DNA from: Candidatus Nitrosoglobus terrae
Lineage (GTDB): Bacteria; Pseudomonadota; Gammaproteobacteria; Nitrosococcales; Nitrosococcaceae
Assembly: GCF_002356115.1 (NCBI RefSeq)
Contig: NZ_AP014836.1
Coordinates: 1-64,000 of the forward strand
Length of the DNA stretch: 64,000 nt
Direction of reading: 5' to 3'
The translations under genes were made by a program, and so were the position numbers. Below are positions 11,003 to 20,630 of the stretch, one piece after another. The notes beneath the pieces are model-generated. The model had not been told where the DNA came from, did no database searches, and worked only from the letters and a program-made list of their open reading frames with translations. The first letter of the stretch is position 1; every line of letters starts with the position of its first letter.

Positions 11003-12280
11003 TTAAAGGCTATATCTGAGTATAGCGTTAAGGATCTCGGCCGTACTAGGTAGCCCCGAATCTCGTAATTTATATAGCGGCATAATGACTGCGTTATCAG
11101 CGCGGTAGATATGCCCCTGATGATCAATCCCTGGAGTGCCTACTGGGATAAAAACTTCTGGTACTTGCATAAGATGCATGCCCGATCGTCCTAGTACTAT
11201 TGTAGGAATAGAGGTAAGTGGTGGAATGATACGTTGATCAAAGGCAGAAATCCAAATTAAAGTATCTGCCTCCCCAGAATCAAGTAATTGTTGAGTAGCA
11301 TAGTGATAAGGATCATAATCCGGGTAACTTGGTGCAAAGCTAATCCTTATAGGATAACCTGTTTGCCAAGTGCAAACATGACTGGCTGTGATCTCCCCAT
11401 GTAGCCCTCCTAAAGGCAGACCTGAGCAGCGAGTAGTTTTATTTACCGCTTTAATTAGCTCACCAAGTACTTGGACAGTAAGTTCAGCATGAGGGAAAGT
11501 CCATTGCTCTGTAATCCAAGTAATAACTCCATAGCGAGCTTGTTTTAATTGGTTTGCTAGATCAGTTAATTCTTTTATTGTAATACTTGCTACTGTTTTA
11601 GCCTGTAGCAGATTACCTATAATTTGAGCTTTTAACGCTGCAATAACTTCAGGAAGATCTTCTAATTTACAATTAATAATTTGAGATGGATATCCATCAG
11701 GTTGGTGGGGTTTCTGGCCATTAGGCAATTGACCTAAATAGATAATTTTTCTCTGAGATGGATCCCGATCGAAGAGTGTGTTTGTATTCCAGACATAACG
11801 TTTGAAAAATTGAGGAAAACTAGCTTCAATATCGCTACCTACAATCATTAAGAGATCAAGTCGATTTTTAACCTCACTTAAGGTAGTAGTTATCCAGCTA
11901 CTATTTTGAAATGCTAGGATATTGCTTAAGAGTGATTTAGAAGCTATGTGATCAACTACGGCTCCGTAATGATCAGCAAGTGCTAATATGGCTTGAATCC
12001 CGGCTATATCAGTAGCGAGGCCTGATAGTAAGGGCAAATGGGATTGATCTAGGATTTCAACAATCTGTTTAATAGCTGCTTCTAAAGTAACCGGCTTACC
12101 TTGGATTTTAGGGGTACTGTCACCTATTTCTTGCTCAAGGGCGTACTTAGTTATTGGGCAACTACTTTCTAGAACTGTGAGACGATTACCTTCTATCTTT
12201 ACCTTAAGCTCATCCGTAATAGCACCACAAAAAGGGTTGGGTACTTCATCCCATATATCATCTTCAATCCGGCGGATCAT
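11003..12280 (-). CDS. fhcB: Formyltransferase/hydrolase complex subunit B, without metal ligands
   Basis: First gene of the fhc operon and homologue of the molybdenum or tungsten subunit of formylmethanofuran dehydrogenase. The 425 residues lack the N-terminal four-cysteine iron-sulfur motif of archaeal FwdB; only one cysteine (in PNPFCGAITDEL) remains there. The region that normally carries the cysteine or selenocysteine metal ligand reads HIASKSLLSN and has no cysteine. This agrees with the view that bacterial FhcB has lost its redox activity and is structural. The ATG at 12278-12280 lies 93 bases from the divergently placed end of the next minus-strand gene upstream. Confidence 0.88.
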   Translation of the reverse strand: MIRRIEDDIWDEVPNPFCGAITDELKVKIEGNRLTVLESSCPITKYALEQEIGDSTPKIQGKPVTLEAAIKQIVEILDQSHLPLLSGLATDIAGIQAILALADHYGAVVDHIASKSLLSNILAFQNSSWITTTLSEVKNRLDLLMIVGSDIEASFPQFFKRYVWNTNTLFDRDPSQRKIIYLGQLPNGQKPHQPDGYPSQIINCKLEDLPEVIAALKAQIIGNLLQAKTVASITIKELTDLANQLKQARYGVITWITEQWTFPHAELTVQVLGELIKAVNKTTRCSGLPLGGLHGEITASHVCTWQTGYPIRISFAPSYPDYDPYHYATQQLLDSGEADTLIWISAFDQRIIPPLTSIPTIVLGRSGMHLMQVPEVFIPVGTPGIDHQGHIYRADNAVIMPLYKLRDSGLPSTAEILNAILRYSL

Positions 12281-12373
12281 GGTTTTTCTTCTAGAACTTG
12301 AGTTTATAAACTGCTATTTCGACTATACTCTTTCTCCCTTAGATTTATAGGTATATAAATAAATGAGTTTGGC

Positions 12374-13285
12374 TTAAGATCTGATTTTAACTAGCTGGCA
12401 TTCTATCTGATTATCATGTAGATGATGCTGAATCTGATAGAGTTTAGCGAGATTAATGTTTGGACCAATACGGACTCGATGCCAAATATTATTATCGGTA
12501 GCCGCTGTTTGAATGGTAGCCTCTATTCCTAAGAGCGCTAAGGTAGCCTTACGCTTATCAGCTTGGGTGTAATTACGAAAAGATCCAGCCTGCAAAACAT
12601 AAATATCAGAGGTAATTGATTTAGATCGAGAAGTTTTGGATTCTGAAGGTGATTCTACCCATATCTTAGATTGAATTTTTACTTGCTGCTGAGGAGGAAG
12701 CGGTGATTCGATCGCTGCTACATCCATCATTTTAGATCGGGATGGTTTGGGTTTAAGGGAAGGATCGGTTGCTATCTTAGGTTGAACTTTTACTTGTTGC
12801 TGAGGAGGAAGCGGTGATTCGATCGCTGCTACATCCATCATTTTAGATCGGGATGGTTTGGGTTTAAGGGAAGGATCGGTTGCTATCTTAGGTTGAACTT
12901 TTACTTGTTGCTGAGGAGGAAGCGGTGATTCGATCGCTGCTACATCCATCATTTTAGATCGGGATGGTTTGGGTTTAAGGGAGGATTCAATTACTATCTT
13001 GGATTGAGGCTTTAATTGCCGCTGAGGAGAGGTGGGTGGGCTGAGTGTTGCTACATCCATTTTTGGTAGCAAAGTATAGAATTCAAAATGAGCTAGATTA
13101 GATTTTTTTGTTCTAGTGTTTTCATCTTTAATAGTACCTTGCGTTGCTATATTTTTATCAATCCATGGATCCCAGCTTCGGAGTGAGAATACCAAAATGC
13201 CAGCCAGTAGTCCAATAATAGGCCATGGCCAAGGTTTTAACTCTTCGTCATGAGAAGTAATTTTTTTTTCTTCGTTAGAAAGCAT
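12374..13285 (-). CDS. SPOR domain membrane protein, FtsN-like
   Basis: Probable cell-division protein that binds denuded septal peptidoglycan. The 303 residues comprise a short cytoplasmic tail, one membrane segment (about 19-37), a proline- and lysine-rich periplasmic linker and a C-terminal SPOR domain (about 227-300, starting YVLQAGSFRNYTQA). The linker contains three near-identical 37-residue repeats (112-222) plus a diverged fourth copy (76-111). It starts three bases after the argS stop. The order priA-argS-SPOR protein is conserved in gammaproteobacteria, where this gene is usually named ftsN-like; hslVU, often next, is absent. Function is inferred from domain and context. Confidence 0.85.
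   Translation of the reverse strand: MLSNEEKKITSHDEELKPWPWPIIGLLAGILVFSLRSWDPWIDKNIATQGTIKDENTRTKKSNLAHFEFYTLLPKMDVATLSPPTSPQRQLKPQSKIVIESSLKPKPSRSKMMDVAAIESPLPPQQQVKVQPKIATDPSLKPKPSRSKMMDVAAIESPLPPQQQVKVQPKIATDPSLKPKPSRSKMMDVAAIESPLPPQQQVKIQSKIWVESPSESKTSRSKSITSDIYVLQAGSFRNYTQADKRKATLALLGIEATIQTAATDNNIWHRVRIGPNINLAKLYQIQHHLHDNQIECQLVKIRS
12620..13060 (-). repeat. In-frame 111-bp tandem repeat in the SPOR protein linker
   Basis: The same DNA string recurs at 12721, 12832 and 12943, exactly 111 bases apart, and encodes the 37-residue unit starting MMDVAAIESP. Copies are almost identical at the DNA level from about 12690 to 12980, which points to recent duplication or gene conversion. A fourth copy at about 12950-13060 is clearly diverged. 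Copy number changes would keep the reading frame and simply lengthen or shorten the periplasmic spacer. Confidence 0.93.
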
Positions 13286-13288
13286 AGC

Positions 13289-15046
13289 TTACATGTACTC
13301 CGGTGCTGAGACGCCAAGTAGCGTCAAGCCATTTTTGATAACTTGTTTAACAGCTGCAATTAAAGTTAGCCGAGCATCCCGTAATTCTGGAGAATCAACT
13401 AAAAAAGTGTGGCTATTGTAATAAATATGAAGCTCTTTAGCTAAATCTAAAAGATAGTAGGCTAACAAATGAGGTGCGCTCTGAGTAGCTGCATTTTCAA
13501 CTGCCTCCGGATAATAAAATAGCTGATTAATAATCGTCATTTCATGGGATTCATTTAGCTGTTTTATTTGGAATTCATCTGATTTTTGATTCCATGTTAA
13601 CCCTCGTTCTTTAAGCTGCAGGAAAACATTGGCGATACGAGCATGAGCGTATTGAATGTAATAAACTGGATTTTCATTACCTCGGGATTTAGCTAATTCT
13701 AGATCAAAGTCCATGTGTTGTTCGGGGCTACGCATTATATAAAAAAACCGCGCTGCATCTCTTCCAATTTCATGACGTAGCTCTCGTAGAGTTACAAATT
13801 CACCGCTACGCGTGGACATTTGTACTTTCTCTTTGCCGCGGTAAAGAATAGCAAATTGAACTAGATTGATCTCAAATTGCTGCGAAGTAACATTCAAAGC
13901 TTGAAAAAACGCTTTGATTCGGGGTATATAACCGTGGTGATCGGCACCCCAGACATCAATTATCTTAGCGTATCCTCGCTCTAACTTATCTAAGTGGTAA
14001 GCTGTATCAGAAGCGAAATAGGTAGGCTGGCCATTTTCTCGTACTATAACCCGATCTTTTTCATCGCCAAAATCCGTAGAGCGAAACCACCAGGCACCTT
14101 CCTTTTGGTAGAGTTGACCTAGTGCTTTGAGACGATCTATCGTATGGTTTACTGTATTAGCCTTTATAAGGGAACGCTCAGAAAACCACTGATCATAGGT
14201 GATTCCGAACTCAAGAAGATCCTCACGGATATCGGTTAAAATAGTATTCAATCCTAACTCAAAAAGCTGCTGATAATGCTCCTCTCCCAGTAAACATTTA
14301 GCCCTTTTAGAAAGAGCATCAATATATTGTTCTTTATCTCCTACTGGAGCATCTAGCGGTAACTCAGCCAGAACCTCTGTGGTAGGATAGTGAAAGATAT
14401 TTCCTTTTTCAGTTTTAAGATCTTTAGCGATATTTCGAATGTAATCTCCACGATAACCGCTAGCAGGAAAGGGCAAGGTTTCCCCGCATAACTCCAAATA
14501 TCGTAGCCAAAGACTAGTGGCAAGAATATCCATCTGTCGCCCAGCATCGTTGATATAATATTCTCGATGAATTTTATAGCCTATAGCGGTAAGTAGGCGC
14601 GCTAAAGTATCGCCATAAGCGGCTCCTCGTCCATGCCCTACATGGAGAGGGCCAGTAGGGTTTGCAGAGACAAATTCTAAGTGCACTCGTTTACCCTGTC
14701 CTAGATTACTACAGCCAAAGGCTTCTTTTTGGTTTAATATTTCAGAAATAACCGCTTGATAGGCGGATAAAGCTAAAGTGAAATTGATAAAACCTGGACC
14801 GGCTATTTCAACCTTTTCTATCCATGAATTTTTTGGTAAACGAGCAACGATAAGCTTGGCTAAATCTTGTGGCTTTTGCTGAGCTTCCTTAGCCAGTATC
14901 ATAGGAATGTTACTGGCAAAATCTCCATGGGATTTATTCCGAGTTCGTTCGATCTGGATTTTATCTGGGCTATAATTAGGTAACACGCCTTCTTGGGATA
15001 AGCAAGAAAGGGCAGCAGTAATAAGTGTTCGGAGTTGATCTTTCAA
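13289..15046 (-). CDS. argS: Arginine--tRNA ligase
   Basis: Charges tRNA-Arg with arginine. It is a class I synthetase of 585 residues. The HIGH-type motif reads [12 protein letters not shown] near residue 131, and the second signature is [11 protein letters not shown], a variant of KMSKS typical of ArgRS. The N-terminal additional domain ([12 protein letters not shown]) and C-terminal anticodon-binding domain are both present. The start is TTG at 15046, chosen because the translation then begins MKDQLRTLI like other ArgRS, with AGAGGC upstream. It lies between priA and the SPOR gene in a conserved order. Confidence 0.96.
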   Translation of the reverse strand: MKDQLRTLITAALSCLSQEGVLPNYSPDKIQIERTRNKSHGDFASNIPMILAKEAQQKPQDLAKLIVARLPKNSWIEKVEIAGPGFINFTLALSAYQAVISEILNQKEAFGCSNLGQGKRVHLEFVSANPTGPLHVGHGRGAAYGDTLARLLTAIGYKIHREYYINDAGRQMDILATSLWLRYLELCGETLPFPASGYRGDYIRNIAKDLKTEKGNIFHYPTTEVLAELPLDAPVGDKEQYIDALSKRAKCLLGEEHYQQLFELGLNTILTDIREDLLEFGITYDQWFSERSLIKANTVNHTIDRLKALGQLYQKEGAWWFRSTDFGDEKDRVIVRENGQPTYFASDTAYHLDKLERGYAKIIDVWGADHHGYIPRIKAFFQALNVTSQQFEINLVQFAILYRGKEKVQMSTRSGEFVTLRELRHEIGRDAARFFYIMRSPEQHMDFDLELAKSRGNENPVYYIQYAHARIANVFLQLKERGLTWNQKSDEFQIKQLNESHEMTIINQLFYYPEAVENAATQSAPHLLAYYLLDLAKELHIYYNSHTFLVDSPELRDARLTLIAAVKQVIKNGLTLLGVSAPEYM

Positions 15047-15147
15047 GGGACTGCCTCTTTAATAAATAGTAATTTTTAGAGGATAAAGATTTTAATTTGA
15101 GAGTTTGCGGACGAAAAGAGTGTAATATAACGGGTTTCCACCAGTAG

Positions 15148-17373
15148 TTACATTAAGTCCACAGGATCTACATCTAAAGACCATTTTACTTTTCTTGCTG
15201 TTTTAAGAAACTCTAATTTGGGTATCCACGTCGCTAATAATTGCTGTAGATAAGGACGAGAGCTTCCTTGAAGCAGCAGTTGGCCGCGATAATAACCAGC
15301 TCGGCGTTCCATAGGGGCAGATACTGGGCCTAATACGGTTACCATACCCTGATGGGTGTTGAGTGCTATAGCCATATCCCGAGCATTTTCAAGAAACGCT
15401 ATTGGTGTGTCAACTAACGCTGATTTTGCTCTAAGCAGAGCTAAATAGCCATGAGGAGGAAATCCGGTTTGGTAGCGTTCTTCTAGGAGTATCTTAGCTA
15501 CTCGATCATATTTTTGACTTATTATTGCTTGTAGCAAGAGGTTATCGGGATGTCGGGTTTGAATCAAAACTTCACCGGATTTTTCACCGCGACCTGATCG
15601 TCCTATAACTTGAAGGATAAGCTGAGCCATACGCTCACCAGCTCGAAAATCCCCGCTAAATAGACCTTGATCGGCATCCAAGATCCCGACCAAGGTAATG
15701 TTGGGATAGTGATGGCCTTTTGCGAGCATTTGCGTACCTATTAAAAGGCGATATTTTTTTTTTTGGATATCATTAAGGATTTTATCTAAAACCCCTGATC
15801 CACGGGTAGTATCTCTATCAATACGGGCAATCCCAGTATCTGGAAAAATAGATCTAAGTTTTGCTTCTACTTGTTCTGTACCTAATCCTTTTGGATATAA
15901 GAAGGAGTGATTACATTGAGGACAGTTAGCGGGGATAAGCTGATTAGCTCCACAATGATGGCAGCGTAGTCGATGGCTATCATTGTATTGATAGACTGTC
16001 ATATAGGAGTCGCAGCGGCGACAAGGAATGATAAAGCCACATTCATAGCAAATTAAAGTAGGCGCAAAACCTCGTCGGTTTAGGAATAATAATGCTTGGT
16101 TTCCTTGTTCTAAGTGATGCTCTAACGCTTTTAACATCGGTGGGGAAATTCCAGCTTCTAAGGAACAAGATCGGATATCAATAAGATAAATTTGAGGAGT
16201 CTGTGCTTTGCCGGCTCGTTGCGATAGCTGTAATAAGTGATAGCGTTGACATCTAGCATTATATAGGCTTTCTAAAGAAGGGGTCGCACTGCCTAATACT
16301 ACCGGTATTTTGGCCTGACGAGCCCATACAATAGCTAAATCACGAGCATGATAGCGAAACCCCTCTTGTTGTTTAAAAGAAGGATCGTGTTCTTCATCAA
16401 CGATGATAATCCCAAGATGCTGAAGAGGTGCCCATATTGCTGAACGAGTGCCAATAATTACAGCAACTTTTCCTTCATAGGCGGCAACCCATACTGCTAG
16501 ACGTTCCCGATCAGTAAGGCCAGAGTGCAAGACGGCAACAGAGCCTTGAAGATGACTGCAAAAGCGCTCTACAATTTGAGGAGTCAGCCCAATTTCTGGG
16601 GTCAGCACTAGCGCTTGTTGATTTTTAGCGATTATTTCCTCAATAACATGTAAATAAACCTCTGTTTTACCACTGCCGGTAACACCCTCTAATAAGAAGG
16701 GCTGGAATTTTTGCTGAGCAGTAAGAATAGTGGTAACAGCTATTTTTTGAGAGGGATTAAGTAGATGTTTAAAATGTTTTTTTGATGATTCTTGTTTTTT
16801 CCAAGCACACTCTTCTTTAAAATTTACCCAACCCTTAATGACTAAGCTGCGAAGACTACTTTGGTAGGTGCCAAATTTCTCCTTAATCTCAGATGAGGTT
16901 AATCCTTGAGGGTGGTAACGTAATAGTTCTATTATCTGCCTTTGGTGTGGAGCTCGAATGAGGATTTTTAAATCACTACTACAGCCTTTTGGAGTTAAAA
17001 ACCATTGCCGATAGGTAGGTAGATTAGCTGATTTACCTTGGCGTAAAGCTCGAGGCAAGGCAGTAAAAAATACCTCCCCTGGGGAGTGATGGTAATAGTT
17101 AACAGCCCAAGTAAGAAGCTGAAGCAGAGGTGTTGGAATGATGGGGGATTTATCAAGACAGTGTTGAGCTTGCTTTAGCTTGTGAAAAGCAACTTGGCTT
17201 TGAGAAACCACAGCAATAAGAATACCTACTACGGTACGTTTACCGAAAGAGACCTGTAAGCGTATCCCAGGTTGTAGCTGCTGATATGGTATTCCATTCG
17301 GTGGGAGATAATCAAAATAGCGCCGCAAAGGGGAGTAGATAGCCAAGCGCAGGATGCAAGTGTGAGCTGCCAT
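15148..17373 (-). CDS. priA: Primosomal protein N' (replication restart helicase PriA)
   Basis: A 3'-5' helicase that recognises stalled forks and reloads DnaB for replication restart. The 741 residues contain the N-terminal DNA-binding domain, Walker A GVTGSGKTEVY, the DEEH box in IIVDEEHDPSFKQ, and the zinc-binding cysteine array CYECGF, CRRCD, CHHCG and CPQC in the second half. Motifs IV to VI of the helicase follow (GTQMLAKGHHYP, QVIGRSGRG). The ATG start at 17373 is 50 bases downstream of the DJ-1 family gene on the same strand, and argS follows after 101 bases. Confidence 0.97.
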   Translation of the reverse strand: MAAHTCILRLAIYSPLRRYFDYLPPNGIPYQQLQPGIRLQVSFGKRTVVGILIAVVSQSQVAFHKLKQAQHCLDKSPIIPTPLLQLLTWAVNYYHHSPGEVFFTALPRALRQGKSANLPTYRQWFLTPKGCSSDLKILIRAPHQRQIIELLRYHPQGLTSSEIKEKFGTYQSSLRSLVIKGWVNFKEECAWKKQESSKKHFKHLLNPSQKIAVTTILTAQQKFQPFLLEGVTGSGKTEVYLHVIEEIIAKNQQALVLTPEIGLTPQIVERFCSHLQGSVAVLHSGLTDRERLAVWVAAYEGKVAVIIGTRSAIWAPLQHLGIIIVDEEHDPSFKQQEGFRYHARDLAIVWARQAKIPVVLGSATPSLESLYNARCQRYHLLQLSQRAGKAQTPQIYLIDIRSCSLEAGISPPMLKALEHHLEQGNQALLFLNRRGFAPTLICYECGFIIPCRRCDSYMTVYQYNDSHRLRCHHCGANQLIPANCPQCNHSFLYPKGLGTEQVEAKLRSIFPDTGIARIDRDTTRGSGVLDKILNDIQKKKYRLLIGTQMLAKGHHYPNITLVGILDADQGLFSGDFRAGERMAQLILQVIGRSGRGEKSGEVLIQTRHPDNLLLQAIISQKYDRVAKILLEERYQTGFPPHGYLALLRAKSALVDTPIAFLENARDMAIALNTHQGMVTVLGPVSAPMERRAGYYRGQLLLQGSSRPYLQQLLATWIPKLEFLKTARKVKWSLDVDPVDLM

Positions 17374-17423
17374 TAACGATATATAATATATGGTTTAGTA
17401 GCTTAAGTACTGTATAAGTTATT

Positions 17424-17978
17424 TTAGCTTGGGCGTTGTAGCTCATTTTCGACTTTATTGCGAACTTCTTTACCCATTAGAATCTCTATTAAGGTAAGTG
17501 CAAAATCCATTGCTGTTCCAGGCCCTTTTGAAGTCACCACACGGCCATCTACAACGACTGCTTCATCTCGTAGCGTTGTTGTAGGTAGGTTAAGTTTGTC
17601 AAGAAACCCTGGATAGCCGGTGGCATGTTTGCCCTCAAGCAGCCCTGCATTTGCAAGTATTGTAGGTGCCGCACAGATTGCAGCCGTAATATTCCCGCGT
17701 TCTGCAGTGCGCTTGAGTAGATCATGAATACGAGGATCTGAATTAAGATTATTGGCACCTAGTAAGCCACCAGGTAGCACCACCATATTAAATTCCTGCT
17801 GAGCCACTTTATCTAGGGATGTATCTGGAATTAAGCAAGTGCCACGGCTAGCAATAACGGGCTGATCATCAAGCCCAGCTGTAACTACATGGATACCGGA
17901 GCGTCGTAATAGATCAATTAGAGTTACCGCTTCAAGCTCCTCGCAGCCTTGAGCTAGGGGAATAAGAACATTAATCAT
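17424..17978 (-). CDS. DJ-1/PfpI family protein (YajL/ThiJ-like)
   Basis: Belongs to the DJ-1 superfamily of small glutamine-amidotransferase-like proteins; bacterial members such as YajL are linked to oxidative and carbonyl stress. The nucleophile elbow AAICAAP places the conserved cysteine at residue 102, and the glutamate that pairs with it lies in GCEELEA (residue 14 or 15). I chose the ATG at 17978 (184 residues) because AGAGGA precedes it at good spacing and the protein then begins MINVLIPLAQG like YajL. A longer reading from 18041 adds 21 unconserved residues. The exact substrate is not visible. Confidence 0.88.
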   Translation of the reverse strand: MINVLIPLAQGCEELEAVTLIDLLRRSGIHVVTAGLDDQPVIASRGTCLIPDTSLDKVAQQEFNMVVLPGGLLGANNLNSDPRIHDLLKRTAERGNITAAICAAPTILANAGLLEGKHATGYPGFLDKLNLPTTTLRDEAVVVDGRVVTSKGPGTAMDFALTLIEILMGKEVRNKVENELQRPS

Positions 17979-18070
17979 AGGTATCCTCTTGGTAATTTTC
18001 ATTGATTTTAATAGTTCTTTGTTTAACGGAATAGTGGCCATTAAGCTAAGAAATGGTAGGAGATAATATA

Positions 18071-18604
18071 ATGATTAATCGTACAATGAATATTATTGTT
18101 ACAGATTATAATAAAAATTGGCCCCAGATGTTTGAAGTGAAAGCAACAGTTATTAGAGATATATTAAAAGATGAGCTTGTTGAAATTCATCATATAGGTA
18201 GTACAGCAGTACCCAATTTAAAGGCTAAGTCAATTATCGACATTATGCTAATAGTTAAGGATATTGAAAAAGTTGATAATTTTAATCCAGTGATGATTGG
18301 AATAGGGTATGAGCCACTTGTAGAGTTTGGAATTAAAGGAAGAAGATATCTTCAAAAAGGTGGAGAAAATAGAACACACCAAATCTATATTTTTCAATAT
18401 GATAATCAATCTGAAATAGAACGTCATCTTGTAGTTCGTGATTATCTTAAGCTGCACCATGAGGATGCAATTAAGTACGGAAAGTTAAAAGAACGACTTG
18501 CTCAAAAATTCCCTAAAGATATCGCAGGATATTGTGATGGTAAGAATGGTTTTGTACAAAATCTGGAACAAAGAGCAATTGAATGGAAACAGGAAAACAA
18601 TTGA
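18071..18604 (+). CDS. GrpB family protein (UPF0157)
   Basis: Member of the GrpB/UPF0157 family, which has a nucleotidyltransferase-like fold but no settled function. The family motif HHIGSTAVPNLKAKSIIDIM sits at residues 40-59, and the conserved segments RRYLQKGG and HLVVRDYLKLH follow. Length (177 residues) is typical. I start at the ATG at 18071 because AGGAGA lies eight bases upstream; an in-frame start at 18053 is possible. Codon use is more A/T-rich than in the neighbours and the family is common in Firmicutes, which hints at transfer, but this is only an impression. It is divergent from the DJ-1 gene. Confidence 0.88.
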   Translation: MINRTMNIIVTDYNKNWPQMFEVKATVIRDILKDELVEIHHIGSTAVPNLKAKSIIDIMLIVKDIEKVDNFNPVMIGIGYEPLVEFGIKGRRYLQKGGENRTHQIYIFQYDNQSEIERHLVVRDYLKLHHEDAIKYGKLKERLAQKFPKDIAGYCDGKNGFVQNLEQRAIEWKQENN

Positions 18605-18684
18605 AACTAACTTTAGTTTTTCCCGCCAAAGATAGAGAGAAAAACTCTTAAACTAGCTATTTTAGTACCAGATCTAGCCCTATT

Positions 18685-18742
18685 AGGGTAGGAATAGGGA
18701 CATATAACCTGCTTCCACTGACTAAAGAGACTTTCCTACCCT
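18685..18742. repeat. 10-bp inverted repeat between the GrpB gene and ctpA
   Basis: AGGGTAGGAA at 18685-18694 is the exact reverse complement of 18733-18742. The arms are 38 bases apart and lie in the 197-base gap between two convergent genes. It could form the base of a folded RNA or an inefficient terminator, but no T-run follows it. Chance occurrence is not excluded. Confidence 0.3.
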
Positions 18743-18801
18743 CTGGATTTACATCTCTCTCCTGAGTTTTTATTCTATTCTCTATGTTATAGAGGGTACT
18801 T

Positions 18802-20115
18802 TTAACGGGCTGCTAAAGCACTTAGTCCCTTTAATATGTTTAATGCCTCATATAAAGGGTAGTCCTGTGCGGCTAAAGAAGTTTTTTTATCTTGTTTTTT
18901 ACCTTTGATTTTCCCTTGTTCTTCATTGCCATTTACAAGATGCCGAGAAAGATCGGATTCTCTAATAAAATCATTGGTATCAGAAAGGGAAGAGTCTGAT
19001 ATTTTTACGCTTTCAAGTTCAATATCTGGGGTAATGCCTTCCGCTTGGATAGATCGCCCAGAGGGGGTGTAATACCTAGCTGTGGTAAGTTTTAGCGCAG
19101 TATCCTCAGTGAGTGGTAAAATAGTCTGAACTGATCCTTTGCCGAAAGTCTGCGAACCTACTATGACTGCTCGATGGTGATCTTGAAGCGCGCCAGAGAC
19201 GATCTCTGAAGCGGAGGCTGATCCTCCGTTAACTAAAACGACCATAGGCGCATTATTGAGAATATCTCCAGCGGTAGCTCGAAATTGCTGCTTTGATTCT
19301 GGCTCTCTTCCTTCTGTATAAACAACTAGTCCCTTCTCTAAAAAAGCATCTGATACTTCTACTGCAGCACTAAGGACTCCCCCTGGATTATTACGCAAAT
19401 CTAAGATCAAGCCCTTGAGCTTTGTTTTGTTCTCCTTTTTAAGACCCTCGATAGCGATCTGCATATTAGATCCTGTTTCAGCTTGGAATTGGCTAATGCG
19501 GATATAGCCATAGCCTTCTTCTAAAATTCGGCTTTTAACACTTTTAACCTTAATAATGGATCGGGTAATAGTAAATTTAAGAGGCTTTGTTTCACTTTTA
19601 CGAATAATAGTTAAAGTGATATCCGTACCTGGTTTTCCGCGCATTTTTTGCACAGCATCAGAAAGACTTAGATCTTTTATTGGCTCATCGTCAATACGGA
19701 TAATAAGATCGCCCGCTTCAATGCCTGCTTTTTGAGCGGGCGTGTCGTCAATAGGAGCGACCACGCGGATAAACCCATCTTCCATGCCTACCTCTATCCC
19801 CAACCCACCAAACTCACCGGAGGTTCCAATACGTAATTCTTTGTAAGCTTGAGGATCTAGGTAAGCAGAGTGAGGATCTAGGCTGGCGAGCATGCCGCGA
19901 ATAGAGCCGTCGATGAGTATTTTATCATCTACCGGTTCAACATAATTGCGTTTAATTTGCCCAAATATCTCTGAAAAGGCACGTAACTCTTCTAAAGGTA
20001 ATGCCTCAGTCTTGCTCTCTGAGCGTTCAGCAAGGACTATTGATCCAAAAATAAGGCTTATGCCTGAGACAAGACCTAGGGTCATTGCCAATAAATAGCG
20101 TTTTGAGAAAAGCAT
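18802..20115 (-). CDS. ctpA: S41 family C-terminal processing peptidase
   Basis: Periplasmic serine protease that trims the C termini of exported or cell-wall proteins. The 437 residues start with a signal anchor (LLAMTLGLVSGISLIFGSIVL, in part), followed by a PDZ domain (about 95-185) and the S41 catalytic core. The nucleophile lies in NGGSASASEIVSGAL and the lysine in QTFGKGSVQT. The C-terminal tail is lysine-rich and low in conservation. In many relatives it follows the murein hydrolase activator gene envC; none lies upstream here. Confidence 0.95.
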   Translation of the reverse strand: MLFSKRYLLAMTLGLVSGISLIFGSIVLAERSESKTEALPLEELRAFSEIFGQIKRNYVEPVDDKILIDGSIRGMLASLDPHSAYLDPQAYKELRIGTSGEFGGLGIEVGMEDGFIRVVAPIDDTPAQKAGIEAGDLIIRIDDEPIKDLSLSDAVQKMRGKPGTDITLTIIRKSETKPLKFTITRSIIKVKSVKSRILEEGYGYIRISQFQAETGSNMQIAIEGLKKENKTKLKGLILDLRNNPGGVLSAAVEVSDAFLEKGLVVYTEGREPESKQQFRATAGDILNNAPMVVLVNGGSASASEIVSGALQDHHRAVIVGSQTFGKGSVQTILPLTEDTALKLTTARYYTPSGRSIQAEGITPDIELESVKISDSSLSDTNDFIRESDLSRHLVNGNEEQGKIKGKKQDKKTSLAAQDYPLYEALNILKGLSALAAR

Positions 20116-20630
20116 GTATCGCTCCTACGAGAAGGCGCTTAATCCAGCAGATACGACAATATATTTTGGATGTCCAATTTTATATAGGATTCCCAAATTT
20201 TGAGAGTAAACATTCTATTAATAGTAAGCAGTAAAATCTATATATAAATATGATTAATATATCATTTTTATTTTCAAACTAGGCGGGTTTTACTGGCTAG
20301 GCTATACTAGCCGAGTTTCTTTGAAGAATACCTTGAAATAATTCCTTGTCCGTTGTTGATATTCATTGCTATTATATTTTTGATATTAAGCCCGCTCAAC
20401 ACTTGTAAGTGTGCCAAACAGTATTCAGTAGCAAGTATTGAATGTTTATACTTCCATCCATATGGAATGTTAAGTCTAAAAGCCTAGGTGATATGGCCTT
20501 ATTAGAGTATATCCTAAAGCTTACACTAGCGTAGCTAAAATAACGAGATTTTTAATTATCTACACCCTAAAAAGATAAAGGGAATTTACTGATTATTATA
20601 TTAGGATAGCTGAATCAGGATAACTATTAA
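20116..20630. other. 515-base intergenic region between divergent ctpA and rhodanese gene
   Basis: No convincing gene. It is AT-rich and must hold the promoters for ctpA (minus) and for the rhodanese-grxC-secB-gpsA run (plus). A 6-bp stem with a six-base loop (20295-20312) lies near the middle; I cannot assign it. The longest small frame, 30 codons from 20442, has no recognisable ribosome site. Confidence 0.6.

Noticed and set aside
12620-13060. Tandem repeat considered as a CRISPR array
   Set aside because: Units are contiguous, 111 bases long, in frame and without unique spacers.
17979-18041. 21-residue N-terminal extension of the DJ-1 family protein
   Set aside because: The internal ATG at 17978 has a good ribosome site and gives the standard family N terminus.
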